This document shows positions 1 through 9,929 of a stretch of DNA of 64,000 bases, piece after piece. The stretch lies in assembly GCF_020525925.1 (NCBI RefSeq), contig NZ_CP084876.1:2108001-2172000 (forward strand), read 5' to 3'. The first letter of the stretch is position 1; each line of letters begins with the position of its first letter. A program made the translations under genes and the position numbers. Source of the stretch: Klebsiella quasipneumoniae subsp. quasipneumoniae. Its GTDB lineage: Bacteria; Pseudomonadota; Gammaproteobacteria; Enterobacterales; Enterobacteriaceae. The notes under the pieces are model-generated. The model saw only the letters and a list, made by a program, of their open reading frames with translations, did not search any database and was not told where the DNA came from.

Positions 1-790
1 TGATCGCGTCGCCTTTGTAGACTTCCTTCGCTTTTTCCGCGACTTCACTGGTCTGGAAGGCGGCTTTCAGTTCCTGAATTTTCTTGCTGTCCTTGTTATC
101 CTCGCGGGCGACAATCGCATTCACGTAAGGGGAATCTGGTCCCTCCATGAACAGGCCGTCGCGGGCGGCCGACAGGCCCGCCTGGGCGGAGAAGTTGGTG
201 TTAATGATTGACAGGCTGACGTTCGGGTCATCCAGGGTGCGGGTCAGCTGCGGGGTATCCACCTCCACAATTTTCAGCTGTTTCGGGTTGTCGATGATAT
301 CCAGCGTGGTGGGTAAATAGCCGACGCCCGGTTTCAGCTTGAGCAGCCCCTGCGCCTGAAGCAGCAGCAGGCTGCGGCCCAGGGTAGTGGTTTCATTAGA
401 GATGGTCACCGTCGCTCCCTCGGGGAGCTCGCTGATATTTTTGATGCGATGTGAATAGGCGGCGATAGGGAAGACAAAGGTTTTACCGACCACCGCGAAT
501 TTATAGCCGCGCTCTTTCGACTGCGCCTCAAGGTACGGCAGGGTCTGGAAGGCGTTGGCATCCACATCTTTGTTGTTCAGTGCTTCGTTAGGCAGCACAT
601 AATCATTGAAGGAGACCACTTCGACGTCGAGGTGATATTTATCCTTCGCCACTTGCTCCACCACTTTCCAGATGGCTTCGTCCGGCCCGGTATTGATAGC
701 GACTTTCACTTTATTATCTTCATCCGGAGAGCAGGCGCTCAGCAGGGCGACAGAGGCGGCGATTAACGCCAGGCTAAACAACTTCTTCAT
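1..790 (-). CDS. NlpA/MetQ-family substrate-binding lipoprotein (3' end cut by window edge)
   Basis: Periplasmic binding lipoprotein of the MetQ/NlpA family, which delivers D/L-methionine or related ligands to a MetNI-type ABC importer. The N-terminus is a lipoprotein signal ending in the lipobox LLSAC, with the lipidated Cys near residue 20. The family signatures LPNEALNNKDVDANAFQ, KTFVFPIAAYS and ATVTISNETTTLGR are visible, as is the C-terminal SPYVNAIVAREDNKDS. About 263 codons are present and the frame is still open at base 1, so only the last few residues are missing. No metN or metI is inside the window; they may lie beyond the left edge. The specific ligand is not known. It is divergent from btuE. 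Confidence 0.85.
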   Translation of the reverse strand, partial: MKKLFSLALIAASVALLSACSPDEDNKVKVAINTGPDEAIWKVVEQVAKDKYHLDVEVVSFNDYVLPNEALNNKDVDANAFQTLPYLEAQSKERGYKFAVVGKTFVFPIAAYSHRIKNISELPEGATVTISNETTTLGRSLLLLQAQGLLKLKPGVGYLPTTLDIIDNPKQLKIVEVDTPQLTRTLDDPNVSLSIINTNFSAQAGLSAARDGLFMEGPDSPYVNAIVAREDNKDSKKIQELKAAFQTSEVAEKAKEVYKGDAI

Positions 791-1026
791 CAACAAAACT
801 CTCTTAAATTAACAAGTAACGAAACCATATTACATTCATGGAACACTGTACACGTAAATAGGTGCCTGCCCAATTGAGAGGATTTCATGTTGCCGACGGG
901 CAGCGAAGCGCTGTTACATCATGCGACAACTCGCGGGGATTGGCAGTAGAATGGCGGGCGCTGAATCCGCTACAGTAGATAGGGATCACCTTCACCGGAA
1001 ACCGGTTTATCCATTGAGGACAGGCT

Positions 1027-1578
1027 ATGCAACATGACATTCTGAATACCGAAGTGACGACCATTGATGGCGAGAAGACCACCCTGGCATCCTTTGCCGG
1101 CAAGGTACTGCTGATCGTCAATGTGGCCTCCAAATGCGGCCTGACGCCGCAGTATGAGCAACTGGAGGACCTGCAAAAGCAGTTTGCCGGCGAGGGCTTC
1201 AGCGTGCTGGGCTTCCCCTGCAACCAGTTCCTCGGCCAGGAGCCGGGGAGTGAAGAAGAGATTAAGACCTTCTGCAGCACCACCTACGGCGTCACCTTCC
1301 CGCTGTTCAGCAAGATTGACGTCAACGGCGAGCATCGCGCACCGCTCTATCAAAAGCTGGTTGCCGCCGCGCCGAAGGCGGTGGCCCCGGAAGGCAGCGG
1401 TTTTTATGAGCGGATGGCCAGCAAGGGCCGCGCGCCGCTGTATGTGGACGACATTCTGTGGAATTTCGAAAAATTCCTCGTCGATCGCCAGGGCAACGTC
1501 ATTCAGCGCTTCTCTCCGGATATGACGCCGGACGATCCGCAGCTGGTGGCGGCGATTAAAGGAGCGCTGGCGAAATAA
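1027..1578 (+). CDS. btuE: Thioredoxin/glutathione peroxidase BtuE
   Basis: 183-residue non-selenium glutathione-peroxidase-family enzyme that reduces hydroperoxides, located in the cytoplasm or periplasm. The peroxidatic Cys37 sits in [14 protein letters not shown], where selenoenzymes have selenocysteine. A second Cys lies in GFPCNQF (C65), and the conserved Trp is in [11 protein letters not shown]. Its stop codon overlaps the start of btuD (TAATG), so the two are co-transcribed. Despite the name it is dispensable for vitamin B12 transport in E. coli (family knowledge). In E. coli btuC lies just upstream; here it does not. Confidence 0.95.
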   Translation: MQHDILNTEVTTIDGEKTTLASFAGKVLLIVNVASKCGLTPQYEQLEDLQKQFAGEGFSVLGFPCNQFLGQEPGSEEEIKTFCSTTYGVTFPLFSKIDVNGEHRAPLYQKLVAAAPKAVAPEGSGFYERMASKGRAPLYVDDILWNFEKFLVDRQGNVIQRFSPDMTPDDPQLVAAIKGALAK

Positions 1579-2327
1579 TGTCGTTTCTGATGCAGCTACA
1601 GGATGTAGAAGCGGCGGGGCGTCTGGCCCCGTTTTCTGCGGCCTTTCGCGCCGGGGAGATCGTTCACCTGGTGGGGCCGAACGGCGCAGGGAAGAGCACG
1701 CTGCTGGCCCGCATGGCGGGGTTGTCCGACGGCCCCGGCGCGATTCATTTTAACGGACGGTTGCTTGACGAGTGGCCGGCGACGGAGCTGGCGCGCCGCC
1801 GCGGATATCTGTGCCAGCAGCAGACCCCGCCGTTCGCCATGCCGGTGTGGCACTATCTGGCGCTGCACAGGCAGCAGCAGGGCGACAGCGCCCGGGTGAA
1901 CGATATCGCGGCCAGGCTTGGCCTTGACAATAAGCTGGGCCGTCAGGTCAATCAGCTGTCGGGCGGCGAGTGGCAGCGCGTGCGGCTGGCGGCAGTGATC
2001 CTGCAGATCGATCCCTTAAGCAATCCCGCGGGTCAGCTGCTGCTGCTGGATGAGCCGATGAACAGTCTGGATGTGGCCCAGCAGGCGGCGCTGGATCGGC
2101 TGTTACGCGAGCTGAGCGCGGCGGGAATCGCGGTGGTGATGAGCAGTCACGATCTCAACCACACTTTGCGCCATGCCGGACAGAGCTGGCTGCTCTGCCA
2201 GGGGGAAGCCATCGCCTGCGGGGAGACCGCCGAGGTGCTGAACGAGGAAAATTTAACCGCTGCCTATGCGATCCCGTTCCAGCGCGTGGAGGTGGCCGGT
2301 CATATTATGCTCATCGCGTCACAGTAG
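1578..2327 (+). CDS. btuD: Vitamin B12 ABC importer ATPase BtuD
   Basis: 249-residue ATP-binding subunit of the BtuCD-F cobalamin importer at the inner membrane. Walker [10 protein letters not shown] is at residues 33-41, the ABC signature [12 protein letters not shown] near 127, Walker [13 protein letters not shown] near 153, and the switch His in SSHDLN. The start ATG overlaps the btuE stop, indicating translational coupling. The membrane partner BtuC is not encoded next to it in this window. Confidence 0.95.
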   Translation: MSFLMQLQDVEAAGRLAPFSAAFRAGEIVHLVGPNGAGKSTLLARMAGLSDGPGAIHFNGRLLDEWPATELARRRGYLCQQQTPPFAMPVWHYLALHRQQQGDSARVNDIAARLGLDNKLGRQVNQLSGGEWQRVRLAAVILQIDPLSNPAGQLLLLDEPMNSLDVAQQAALDRLLRELSAAGIAVVMSSHDLNHTLRHAGQSWLLCQGEAIACGETAEVLNEENLTAAYAIPFQRVEVAGHIMLIASQ

Positions 2328-2408
2328 CACGCAGTTATCTTGTCACTATATTGATAAACAAGCTAAATTATTGCGATAAAGAGACTAGGGACAGAGGGAT
2401 CATCTGAA

Positions 2409-2873
2409 ATGCGCTTCTGGTTCATGTTGGCGGCGGCGTTAATTTTAGCCGGCTGCAGCAGCCATCGGGCACCGCCGCCGAATCCTCGGCTGGCTGACTC
2501 CATTACGGTGGTGGCGAATCTGAACGAGCAGCTGCGCAGCTGGCGCGGCGCACCGTATCGCTACGGCGGCATGACGCCGCGCGGCGTCGACTGCTCCGGC
2601 TTTGTGGTGCGCACGTTTCGCGATAAATTTGCCCTCCAGCTGCCGCGCGAAACCCGCGAGCAGGCGGAAATCGGCACCCGTATTGATAAGCGCGATCTGC
2701 TGCCCGGCGATCTGGTGTTCTTCAAAACCGGCTCAGGCGAAAGCGGCCTGCACGTCGGCATCTACGATACCGATAACCAGTTTATTCATGCCTCCACCAG
2801 TCAGGGCGTCACCCGTTCCTCGCTGGATAACGTCTACTGGAACAAAAAATTCTGGCAGGCGCGGCGTATCTGA
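2409..2873 (+). CDS. nlpC: NlpC/P60 family lipoprotein
   Basis: 154-residue outer-envelope lipoprotein with a C-terminal NlpC/P60 papain-like domain, the fold of gamma-D-glutamyl-diamino-acid peptidases acting on murein. The lipobox LAGC places the lipidated Cys at residue 16. The catalytic Cys62 is in GVDCSGFV, and the catalytic His115 is in LHVGIYD followed by QFIHAS. Full length compared with E. coli NlpC. It stands alone with its own terminator at 2892-2916, 81 bases after btuD. Confidence 0.93.
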   Translation: MRFWFMLAAALILAGCSSHRAPPPNPRLADSITVVANLNEQLRSWRGAPYRYGGMTPRGVDCSGFVVRTFRDKFALQLPRETREQAEIGTRIDKRDLLPGDLVFFKTGSGESGLHVGIYDTDNQFIHASTSQGVTRSSLDNVYWNKKFWQARRI

Positions 2874-2891
2874 CGTCATTCAGCGGCCGGA

Positions 2892-2916
2892 GGGAAGCGA
2901 GCGCTTCCCTTTTTTA
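2892..2916 (+). terminator. Rho-independent terminator of nlpC
   Basis: Perfect 8-bp stem GGGAAGCG/CGCTTCCC with a 2-base loop followed by six T residues, 19 bases after the nlpC stop. Confidence 0.85.
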
Positions 2917-2986
2917 TGCCGATAACCCTGCACTCCGCCCGTGTTAATCCGCTGTTCCAGGCACTACACTGGAGAGAGGAGGAACC

Positions 2987-4429
2987 ATGACCCTTTCTTT
3001 TACCACCCACTGGCGGGATGAACTGCCGGACTTTTACACTTCCCTGTCACCGACGCCGCTCGATAACGCCCGACTCATCTGGCGCAACGCTCCGCTGGCG
3101 CAACAGCTGGGCGTCCCTGACGCGCTGTTTGCGCCGGAAAGCGGGGCCGGCGTCTGGGGCGGCGAAGCGCTGCTCCCGGGCATGTCGCCGCTGGCGCAGG
3201 TTTACAGTGGCCATCAGTTTGGCGCCTGGGCCGGCCAGCTGGGCGACGGACGCGGGATCCTGCTCGGTGAGCAGCAGCTGGCGGATGGCCGCCGTTACGA
3301 CTGGCATCTGAAAGGCGCCGGCCTGACACCCTATTCACGGATGGGGGACGGCCGCGCCGTGCTGCGCTCGACGATCCGGGAAAGCCTGGCGTCGGAGGCG
3401 ATGCACGCCCTGGGGATCCCAACGACGCGCGCTCTGGCGATGGTCACCAGCGATACCCCGGTCTACCGCGAGCACGTGGAGCCTGGCGCGATGCTGATGC
3501 GGGTGGCCGAGAGCCATGTCCGCTTTGGTCATTTCGAACATTTTTACTATCGTCGCGAGCCGCAGAAGGTTCAGCAGCTGGCCGATTATGTCATTCGTCA
3601 CCACTGGCCGCAGCTGCAGGATGAAGCGGACAAGTACCTGTTATGGTTCCGTGACGTTGTCACGCGTACCGCGCAGACCATCGCCAGCTGGCAAACCGTG
3701 GGCTTTGCCCATGGGGTGATGAATACCGACAACATGTCGATTCTCGGTTTGACCATCGACTACGGGCCGTATGGCTTCCTTGACGATTTTCAGCCGGACT
3801 TTATCTGCAACCACTCCGATTACCAGGGGCGCTACAGTTTTGAAAACCAGCCGGCGGTGGGGCTGTGGAATCTGCAGCGTCTGGCCCAGTCGCTGTCGCC
3901 GTTCATCAGCGCCGAAGCGCTGAACGCGGCGCTGGATGAGTATCAGCACGCCTTGCTGACCGCCTATGGCCAGCGGATGCGCGACAAACTTGGCCTGTTC
4001 ACTCAGCAGAAAGGGGATAACGATCTGCTCGACGGTCTGTTTGCCCTGATGATCCGCGAGAGAAGCGACTATACCCGAACGTTCCGCCTGCTGAGCCACA
4101 GCGAACAGCTCAGCGCGGCCTCGCCGCTGCGCGACGAGTTTATCGACCGTGCGGCATTCGACAGCTGGTTCGCCGGATATCGCGCGCGGCTTCGTGATGA
4201 ACAGGTGGAGGATGCCCAGCGCCAGCAGCGGATGCAGGGTGTCAACCCGGCGCTGGTGTTACGTAACTGGCTGGCGCAGCGGGCGATCGAGCAGGCTGAG
4301 GCTGGCGATATGGGGGAGCTGGAGCGTCTGCATGCCGCGCTGGCCGATCCCTTCACCGATCGCGAGGACGACTACGTCCGCCGGCCGCCGGACTGGGGGA
4401 AACGTCTGGAAGTCAGCTGCTCGAGCTAA
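2987..4429 (+). CDS. selO: Protein adenylyltransferase SelO (YdiU)
   Basis: 480-residue SelO-family pseudokinase that transfers AMP from ATP onto Ser, Thr or Tyr of target proteins (AMPylation), linked to oxidative-stress responses in E. coli (family knowledge). Visible signatures are the N-terminal [41 protein letters not shown], and [30 protein letters not shown] with the metal-binding DN/D. Bacterial members lack the C-terminal selenocysteine of the animal proteins; this one ends in SCSS. ATG preceded by the strong site GAGAGGAGG. Cytoplasmic, monocistronic. Confidence 0.95.
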   Translation: MTLSFTTHWRDELPDFYTSLSPTPLDNARLIWRNAPLAQQLGVPDALFAPESGAGVWGGEALLPGMSPLAQVYSGHQFGAWAGQLGDGRGILLGEQQLADGRRYDWHLKGAGLTPYSRMGDGRAVLRSTIRESLASEAMHALGIPTTRALAMVTSDTPVYREHVEPGAMLMRVAESHVRFGHFEHFYYRREPQKVQQLADYVIRHHWPQLQDEADKYLLWFRDVVTRTAQTIASWQTVGFAHGVMNTDNMSILGLTIDYGPYGFLDDFQPDFICNHSDYQGRYSFENQPAVGLWNLQRLAQSLSPFISAEALNAALDEYQHALLTAYGQRMRDKLGLFTQQKGDNDLLDGLFALMIRERSDYTRTFRLLSHSEQLSAASPLRDEFIDRAAFDSWFAGYRARLRDEQVEDAQRQQRMQGVNPALVLRNWLAQRAIEQAEAGDMGELERLHAALADPFTDREDDYVRRPPDWGKRLEVSCSS

Positions 4430-4437
4430 CTCGCCTC

Positions 4438-4456
4438 GCCCCGCTTGCTGCGGGGC
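4438..4456. terminator. Convergent selO/hemP hairpin
   Basis: GCCCCGC/GCGGGGC stem with a 5-base loop between the convergent ends of selO and hemP, followed by an A/T-rich tract. Probably acts in both directions. Confidence 0.6.
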
Positions 4457-4458
4457 AA

Positions 4459-4647
4459 TTATTTGGTCAGGATCAACTTCCCGGCGTGGGTCTGGCGCAG
4501 CAGATAGCGCTGGCCGCCATGCTCAATGACTACCCGTCCTTCGCTGCCTAACAGAACCCGACTGCTGATCTGTCTGTCCGTCGCCATGGGATAGGGGGCA
4601 TTGTCTTTTGGTTTTTCAGCTGTGGCAGTGTTATCCATACGCGTCAT
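4459..4647 (-). CDS. hemP: Hemin uptake protein HemP (YdiE)
   Basis: Small 62-residue HemP/HmuP-family protein associated with haem/iron acquisition. The conserved core is RQISSRVLLGSEGRVVIEHGG followed by QRYLLRQTHAGKLILTK. The start is taken at 4647 because the longer reading frame up to 4713 would run through the Fur operator at 4672-4690, and because the family is about 63 residues long. A GAGAG tract precedes this ATG. Expected to be repressed by Fur with iron. Confidence 0.88.
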   Translation of the reverse strand: MTRMDNTATAEKPKDNAPYPMATDRQISSRVLLGSEGRVVIEHGGQRYLLRQTHAGKLILTK

Positions 4648-4671
4648 AGCTCTCAAAATAAAAATCAAAGC

Positions 4672-4690
4672 AACAATGATAATCATTATC
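4672..4690. promoter_or_regulatory. Fur box upstream of hemP
   Basis: Nineteen-base site matching the Fur consensus GATAATGATAATCATTATC at 17 of 19 positions by eye. It ends 25 bases before the chosen hemP start, a position suited to iron-dependent repression. Confidence 0.85.
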
Positions 4691-4793
4691 AATAATGTTG
4701 TTTTTGACGGCAAGCGTTATTTATCGTGTTACCGAATTTGGTAGGGGAATGGCAGAAGGGGATCGCCCACCGCAGGCGCGGCGGGCGGAGCGG

Positions 4794-5840
4794 TCACAGA
4801 CGGGTGGCCGTGGCGGCCGCCAGTTCGCTCAATAAACGTTCGCTGTCTTCCCAGCTCAGGCAGGGATCGGTGATCGACTGGCCCCAGGCCAGCGGCTGGC
4901 CGGGAACCACTTTCTGGGTCCCTTCCTGCAGGAAGCTCTCCGCCATAATGCCGGCGATGGCGGTAGAGCCCGCGCGAATTTGCTGACAGATATCGGCGCA
5001 CACCTCCAGCTGACGGCGATGCTGCTTCTGGCAGTTGCCATGGCTGAAGTCGACCACCAGCTGCTCCGGCAGATTGAATTCACGCAGCGCCTCGCCGGCG
5101 GCGGCGATATCCTCGGCGTGATAGTTCGGCCGTTTGCCGCCGCGCATAATGATATGCCCGTACGGGTTGCCGCTGGTCTGGTAAATCGTCATCTGCCCCT
5201 GCTTGTCCGGAGAGAGGAACATATGGCTGGCGCGGGAGGCGCGGATGGCGTCTACGGCGATGCGCGTATTGCCGTCGGTACCGTTTTTAAACCCGACCGG
5301 GCAGGAGAGCGCCGAGGCCATTTCACGGTGGATCTGACTTTCCGTGGTGCGCGCCCCGATGGCTCCCCAGCTGATGAGATCGGCGATAAACTGACCGGTC
5401 ACCATATCGAGAAACTCGGTGGCCGTCGGCACCCCCAGCTCATTAACCTGCAGCAGCAGGCGCCGTGCCAGTTCAATACCGTGGTTGACCCGATAGCTGC
5501 CGTTGAGGTCCGGGTCGGAGATTAAGCCTTTCCAGCCCACCACGGTACGGGGTTTTTCAAAGTAGGTGCGCATCACGATCTCCAGCTGCGGCTGGTAGCG
5601 CTCGCGCATGGTCTGCAGGCGGCGGGCATACTCCATCGCCGCGTCGGTGTCGTGAATGGAGCAGGGGCCGATAATCACCAGCAGGCGGCGGTCTTCGCCG
5701 TTGAGGATTTTTTCAATGCGGCGACGGGAGGCCGAGACGTGGGCGGCCACGTCGGCGGTGACGGGATGGCGCTGGGCCAGCTCCGCGGGCGTTACCAGGC
5801 TTTCAATGCGCGCGGTACGCAATTCGTCTGTTTTATTCAT
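4794..5840 (-). CDS. aroH: DAHP synthase, Trp-sensitive (AroH)
   Basis: 348-residue class I 3-deoxy-D-arabino-heptulosonate-7-phosphate synthase. It condenses phosphoenolpyruvate and erythrose-4-phosphate, the first step of aromatic amino acid synthesis. Signatures are LLVIIGPCSIHD, MRTYFEKPRTVVGWKGLI, ARTTESQIHREMASALSCPVGFKNGTDG and VDFSHGNCQKQHRRQ. Length and sequence match E. coli AroH throughout, and the ATG chosen gives exactly that length. A TrpR operator at 5982-6003 marks it as the tryptophan-regulated isozyme. The 140-base leader holds no evident gene. Confidence 0.96.
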   Translation of the reverse strand: MNKTDELRTARIESLVTPAELAQRHPVTADVAAHVSASRRRIEKILNGEDRRLLVIIGPCSIHDTDAAMEYARRLQTMRERYQPQLEIVMRTYFEKPRTVVGWKGLISDPDLNGSYRVNHGIELARRLLLQVNELGVPTATEFLDMVTGQFIADLISWGAIGARTTESQIHREMASALSCPVGFKNGTDGNTRIAVDAIRASRASHMFLSPDKQGQMTIYQTSGNPYGHIIMRGGKRPNYHAEDIAAAGEALREFNLPEQLVVDFSHGNCQKQHRRQLEVCADICQQIRAGSTAIAGIMAESFLQEGTQKVVPGQPLAWGQSITDPCLSWEDSERLLSELAAATATRL

Positions 5841-5981
5841 TGGGGTCTCAAAAATCTGTTTCTTCGCCAGCGAAAATGCCGGGAAGTGATGCGCATCACG
5901 ATAAACCAATCCCTGCTTATTGCAAGAGCAGGGCATGATCCTGTATAGGCCACGGGTGATAGCATAAACAAATTTTCAATA

Positions 5982-6003
5982 ATGTACTAGTGTATTAGTA
6001 CAT
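5982..6003. promoter_or_regulatory. TrpR operator of aroH
   Basis: Palindrome with half-sites GTACTA and TAGTAC, matching the CTAGT-type Trp repressor operator. On the minus strand it sits just upstream of a TATGCT -10 element near 5967. This agrees with the known upstream location (about -50 to -30) of the E. coli aroH operator. The site overlaps the final codons and stop of ppsR. Confidence 0.8.
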
Positions 6004-6828
6004 CCTGCGATTCAGCCCCATGATGTCCATGATTTTTGTCGCTATTTCCTCAACGGAATAGTTGGTGCTGTTCAGGCAGGGAATTTTATTCTTGCGATAC
6101 AGCGCCTCCACTTCGGTCACTTCCATCCGACACTGGCGCAGCGAAGCGTAGCGGCTGTTCTCCCGGCGCTCCTCGCGGATCGCCGCCAGACGCTCCGGAT
6201 TGATGGTCAGGCCGAACATCTTATGCTGCAGGGGTTTCAGCGACGCCGGCAGAACCAGATTGTCCATATCGTCGGCGATAAACGGATAGTTGGCGGCGCG
6301 AATGCCGTACTGCATAGCGAGGTACAGACTGGTGGGCGTCTTGCCGCAGCGCGACACGCCGAGGAGGATCACCTGCGCCTGGTCAAGGTTGCGCAGCGAG
6401 ATGCCATCGTCATGGGCGAGGGTGTAATCGATGGCGGCGATGCGCGCATCGTATTTGATCAGGTTCCCGGGGTTCAGGCCGTGGGTGCGGTGGGCCACTG
6501 GCGTCGGGTCGAGGTTGAGCTCCTGCTGCAGCGGGGCCACCAGCGCCTGAACGATATCCTGACAAAAGCCCTCGCTTTGCAGAATGATATCGCGGATCTC
6601 CGGAATAACGATGGAATAGAACACCAGCGGGCGGATGCCCGTTTGCTGATAAATGGCGTCGATCTGCTCTTTCACCGCCCGCGCGCGACTGATATTTTCC
6701 ACAAACGGCAGGGTCACGCTGCTGATGGCGACCGGGAATTGCGACATGACGGCATGCCCCAGCACCTCCGCCGTAATGGCGGTACCGTCAGAAATATAAA
6801 ATACGTGGCGATCTACAGCACTTTCCAT
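5995..6828 (-). CDS. ppsR: PEP synthase regulatory protein PpsR
   Basis: 277-residue bifunctional DUF299 protein with ADP-dependent kinase and Pi-dependent phosphorylase activity. It inactivates and reactivates PEP synthase by phosphorylating a Thr next to its catalytic His. The P-loop-like motif [15 protein letters not shown] lies near residue 150. Full length compared with E. coli. The start at 6828 ([11 protein letters not shown]) is preferred over 6837 because it gives the family length and has GGATGG five bases upstream. Divergent from ppsA, its target. Confidence 0.95.
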   Translation of the reverse strand: MESAVDRHVFYISDGTAITAEVLGHAVMSQFPVAISSVTLPFVENISRARAVKEQIDAIYQQTGIRPLVFYSIVIPEIRDIILQSEGFCQDIVQALVAPLQQELNLDPTPVAHRTHGLNPGNLIKYDARIAAIDYTLAHDDGISLRNLDQAQVILLGVSRCGKTPTSLYLAMQYGIRAANYPFIADDMDNLVLPASLKPLQHKMFGLTINPERLAAIREERRENSRYASLRQCRMEVTEVEALYRKNKIPCLNSTNYSVEEIATKIMDIMGLNRRMY

Positions 6829-7167
6829 TTTGACCATCCGGTATAATGAGTTTAATTGCCTGAAAGCGGATATTAAATTTAAGCATATCCCTGTTTGATT
6901 TGTCTCTTCTTAAAATTGAAACGCTATTTTTGTTTTTTATGAAAAGGGTGGTTCATTTTCTTTTTTTTGCCGTAATTTCCAGCGTTTTTCGTCATAATTC
7001 CTAAAAATCATTGAGTTATCTATATCGCGGGAACAGTCCGAAAAAAGAAAAAATAATTTGCTTGAACGATTCACCGTTTTTTTCAGCACCATAAATATGT
7101 CAGGATAATCTTGCAGTCGATCGTGAAATTTTTTTCACTGGTATTAAATCACAAAAGGATTGTCTCG
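6829..7167. other. ppsR-ppsA divergent intergenic region
   Basis: About 340 A/T-rich bases between the divergent regulator and target genes. No gene is seen. The segment holds a Cra-type site (7060-7076) and the ppsA ribosome site AAAGGA near 7153. Confidence 0.6.
7060..7076. promoter_or_regulatory. Cra (FruR) site upstream of ppsA
   Basis: GCTTGAACGATTCACC fits the Cra consensus (TGAAWCGNTTCA-like core, here TGAACGATTCA). It lies about 95 bases before the ppsA start. Cra activation of ppsA is established in E. coli. Confidence 0.65.
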
Positions 7168-9546
7168 ATGTCCAACAATGGCTCGTCACCGCTGGTGCTT
7201 TGGTATAACCAACTCGGCATGAATGATGTAGACAGAGTTGGGGGCAAAAATGCCTCCCTTGGTGAAATGATTACCAATCTGTCCGGTATGGGTGTGTCCG
7301 TACCTAACGGGTTTGCCACCACCGCTGATGCTTTCAATCAGTTCCTGGACCAAAGCGGTGTTAACCAGCGCATTTATGCGCTGCTGGATGAAACCGACAT
7401 TGACGACGTTTCCGCATTAGCGAAAGCGGGCGCGCAGATCCGACAGTGGATCATCGATACCCCCTTCCAGAGCGAACTGGAAAACGCGATTCGCGATGCT
7501 TATGACCTGCTGTCCGCCGATGACGCCGAGGCCTCATTCGCCGTGCGCTCTTCCGCCACCGCGGAAGATATGCCGGACGCCTCCTTCGCCGGGCAGCAAG
7601 AGACATTCCTCAACGTGCAGGGCTTTGACGCCGTGCTCGTTGCCGTGAAGCACGTGTTTGCTTCACTGTTTAACGATCGCGCGATCTCCTATCGCGTGCA
7701 TCAGGGTTACGATCACCGCGGCGTGGCGCTCTCCGCCGGGGTGCAGAGGATGGTCCGCTCCGATCTGGCCTCCTCCGGCGTCATGTTCTCCATCGATACC
7801 GAATCCGGCTTTGACCAGGTGGTGTTTATCACCTCGGCGTGGGGGTTGGGCGAGATGGTGGTGCAGGGCGCGGTGAACCCGGACGAATTCTACGTCCACA
7901 AACCGACGCTGGCCGCTGGCCGCCCGGCGATCGTGCGCCGCACCATGGGGTCGAAAAAGATCCGCATGGTTTACGCGCCGACTCAGGAGCACGGCAAACA
8001 GGTGCGTATCGAAGATGTGCCGCAGGCGCAGCGCGATATCTTCTCGTTAACCAACGAGGAGGTGCAGGAGCTGGCGAAGCAGGCGGTGCAGATCGAGAAG
8101 CACTACGGCCGTCCGATGGATATCGAGTGGGCGAAAGATGGCCACACCGGTAAGCTGTTTATCGTCCAGGCGCGTCCGGAAACCGTGCGTTCCCGCGGCC
8201 AGGTGATGGAGCGTTATACCCTCCACGCTCAGGGGCAGATCATCGCCGAAGGGCGTGCCATCGGCCACCGCATTGGCGCCGGTCCGGTGAAGGTGATCCA
8301 CGATATCAGCGAGATGAACCGCATTGAGCCAGGCGATGTGCTAGTTACCGATATGACCGACCCGGACTGGGAACCGATCATGAAGAAAGCCTCGGCGATC
8401 GTCACCAACCGCGGCGGACGTACCTGCCACGCGGCGATCATCGCTCGTGAGCTGGGTATTCCGGCGGTGGTCGGCTGCGGCGATGCCACCGATCGCATTC
8501 AGGAAAACCAGAACGTGACCGTCTCCTGCGCCGAAGGCGACACCGGCTATGTCTACGCCGAGCTGCTGGACTTCAGCGTCAAGAGCTCCAGCGTCGGCGA
8601 CATGCCGGATCTGCCGCTGAAGGTGATGATGAACGTCGGCAACCCGGATCGCGCCTTCGACTTCGCCTGCCTGCCGAACGAAGGCGTGGGTCTGGCGCGG
8701 CTGGAATTTATCATCAACCGCATGATTGGCGTTCACCCGCGCGCGCTGCTGGAGTTTGACGACCAGGAGCCGGGCCTGCAGAACGAAATCCGCGAGCTGA
8801 TGAAAGGCTACGATTCGCCGAGAGAGTTCTACGTTGGCCGCCTGACCGAAGGGATCGCCACCCTTGGCGCCGCTTTCTATCCGAAACGGGTGATTGTGCG
8901 CCTTTCTGACTTCAAGTCGAACGAATACGCCAACCTGGTGGGCGGCGAGCGCTATGAGCCGGAAGAAGAGAACCCAATGCTCGGATTCCGCGGCGCCGGA
9001 CGCTACGTTTCCGAAAGCTTCCGCGACTGCTTCGCGCTGGAATGTGAAGCGATGAAGCGCGTGCGTAACGACATGGGGCTGACCAACGTCGAAGTGATGG
9101 TGCCGTTCGTCCGTACCGTCGCCCAGGCGAAAGCGGTGGTCGAAGAGCTGGAGCGTCAGGGGCTGAAGCGCGGCGAGAACGGGCTGAAGATCATCATGAT
9201 GTGCGAGATCCCGTCGAACGCGTTGCTGGCCGAGCAGTTCCTCGAGTACTTCGACGGCTTCTCCATCGGCTCGAACGACATGACCCAGCTGGCGCTCGGT
9301 CTGGACCGCGACTCCGGCGTGGTCTCTGAGCTGTTTGATGAACGCAACGACGCGGTGAAAGCGCTGCTGTCGATGGCGATCCGCGCGGCGAAGCAGCAGG
9401 GTAAATACGTCGGCATCTGCGGCCAGGGGCCGTCTGACCATGAAGATTTCGCCGCCTGGCTGATGGAGGAGGGGATTGATAGCCTGTCCCTCAACCCGGA
9501 TACCGTGGTGCAAACCTGGTTAGGTCTGGCGGAACTGAATAAATAA
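7168..9546 (+). CDS. ppsA: Phosphoenolpyruvate synthase
   Basis: 792-residue enzyme converting pyruvate + ATP + water to PEP + AMP + Pi, needed for growth on three-carbon acids. Domain order is an N-terminal ATP-grasp nucleotide-binding domain (residues about 18-350), the swivelling phosphohistidine domain with [15 protein letters not shown] (catalytic His about 421), and the C-terminal PEP-binding TIM barrel with IGSNDMTQ and the catalytic Cys in [10 protein letters not shown]. The ATG at 7168 gives [17 protein letters not shown] exactly as in E. coli; a longer upstream frame has no support. Its activity is controlled by the divergent ppsR product. Confidence 0.98.
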   Translation: MSNNGSSPLVLWYNQLGMNDVDRVGGKNASLGEMITNLSGMGVSVPNGFATTADAFNQFLDQSGVNQRIYALLDETDIDDVSALAKAGAQIRQWIIDTPFQSELENAIRDAYDLLSADDAEASFAVRSSATAEDMPDASFAGQQETFLNVQGFDAVLVAVKHVFASLFNDRAISYRVHQGYDHRGVALSAGVQRMVRSDLASSGVMFSIDTESGFDQVVFITSAWGLGEMVVQGAVNPDEFYVHKPTLAAGRPAIVRRTMGSKKIRMVYAPTQEHGKQVRIEDVPQAQRDIFSLTNEEVQELAKQAVQIEKHYGRPMDIEWAKDGHTGKLFIVQARPETVRSRGQVMERYTLHAQGQIIAEGRAIGHRIGAGPVKVIHDISEMNRIEPGDVLVTDMTDPDWEPIMKKASAIVTNRGGRTCHAAIIARELGIPAVVGCGDATDRIQENQNVTVSCAEGDTGYVYAELLDFSVKSSSVGDMPDLPLKVMMNVGNPDRAFDFACLPNEGVGLARLEFIINRMIGVHPRALLEFDDQEPGLQNEIRELMKGYDSPREFYVGRLTEGIATLGAAFYPKRVIVRLSDFKSNEYANLVGGERYEPEEENPMLGFRGAGRYVSESFRDCFALECEAMKRVRNDMGLTNVEVMVPFVRTVAQAKAVVEELERQGLKRGENGLKIIMMCEIPSNALLAEQFLEYFDGFSIGSNDMTQLALGLDRDSGVVSELFDERNDAVKALLSMAIRAAKQQGKYVGICGQGPSDHEDFAAWLMEEGIDSLSLNPDTVVQTWLGLAELNK

Positions 9547-9565
9547 GTTCGCCCTGACAGTACAG

Positions 9566-9596
9566 ATCCCCGGCAGCGATGCCGGGGATTTTTTTT
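9566..9596 (+). terminator. Rho-independent terminator of ppsA
   Basis: Nine-bp stem ATCCCCGGC/GCCGGGGAT with a 6-base loop, followed by a run of T residues, 20 bases after the ppsA stop. Confidence 0.9.
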
Positions 9597-9634
9597 GCCG
9601 GTGTCAGGCCGCCCGGCGTCGCGATGCGCAGGAC

Positions 9635-9740
9635 AAAAAAAAGCCCATCGTGGGAGATGGGCAAAGACTACACACAGCAATTCGTTGTTTCACTCAGGGG
9701 ATTTCCATGCTTATAAATCAAGGTGTTGATTTATAACCGT
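9635..9740 (-). ncRNA. rprA: RprA small regulatory RNA
   Basis: About 106 nt on the minus strand. The 5' end begins ACGGTTATAAATCAACACC, then come the conserved central region (GGAAATCCCCTGAGTGAAAC, ATTGCTGTGTGTAGTCTTTG) and the terminator hairpin GCCCATC...GATGGGC followed by at least seven U. This agrees almost base for base with E. coli RprA, which also lies between ydiK and ppsA. RprA is an Hfq-binding activator of rpoS translation and a repressor of csgD and others (established in E. coli). Transcription away from ydiK, with an RcsB box upstream. Confidence 0.96.
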
Positions 9741-9772
9741 GAGCTAATAGTAGGCAGCGGGGCCTTTGCCGT

Positions 9773-9789
9773 CGATCAGATTCCTCTCA
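9773..9789 (-). promoter_or_regulatory. RcsB box of rprA
   Basis: Minus-strand TGAGAGGAATCTGATC, nearly the same as the RcsB-binding site at the E. coli rprA promoter and located 33-49 bases upstream of the RNA 5' end. A TACTAT-type -10 lies between the two. Confidence 0.75.
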
Positions 9790-9929
9790 ATAGTTAAATT
9801 GTTGTGAAGGACCAGGAGGGTAAAAGCGGGTGCGGGGCATACAAGGCTGGCGTTTTGCCGGCGATCAATTAATTTTGCTTAACAATTGTCCTGGGGGGAG
9901 ACAGGCGGGGCCCCCCGCCTGACAGGGCA

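Noticed and set aside
8341..9513. Long frame opposite ppsA (390 codons)
   Set aside because: Shadow of ppsA on the other strand; high-GC coding DNA gives such frames.
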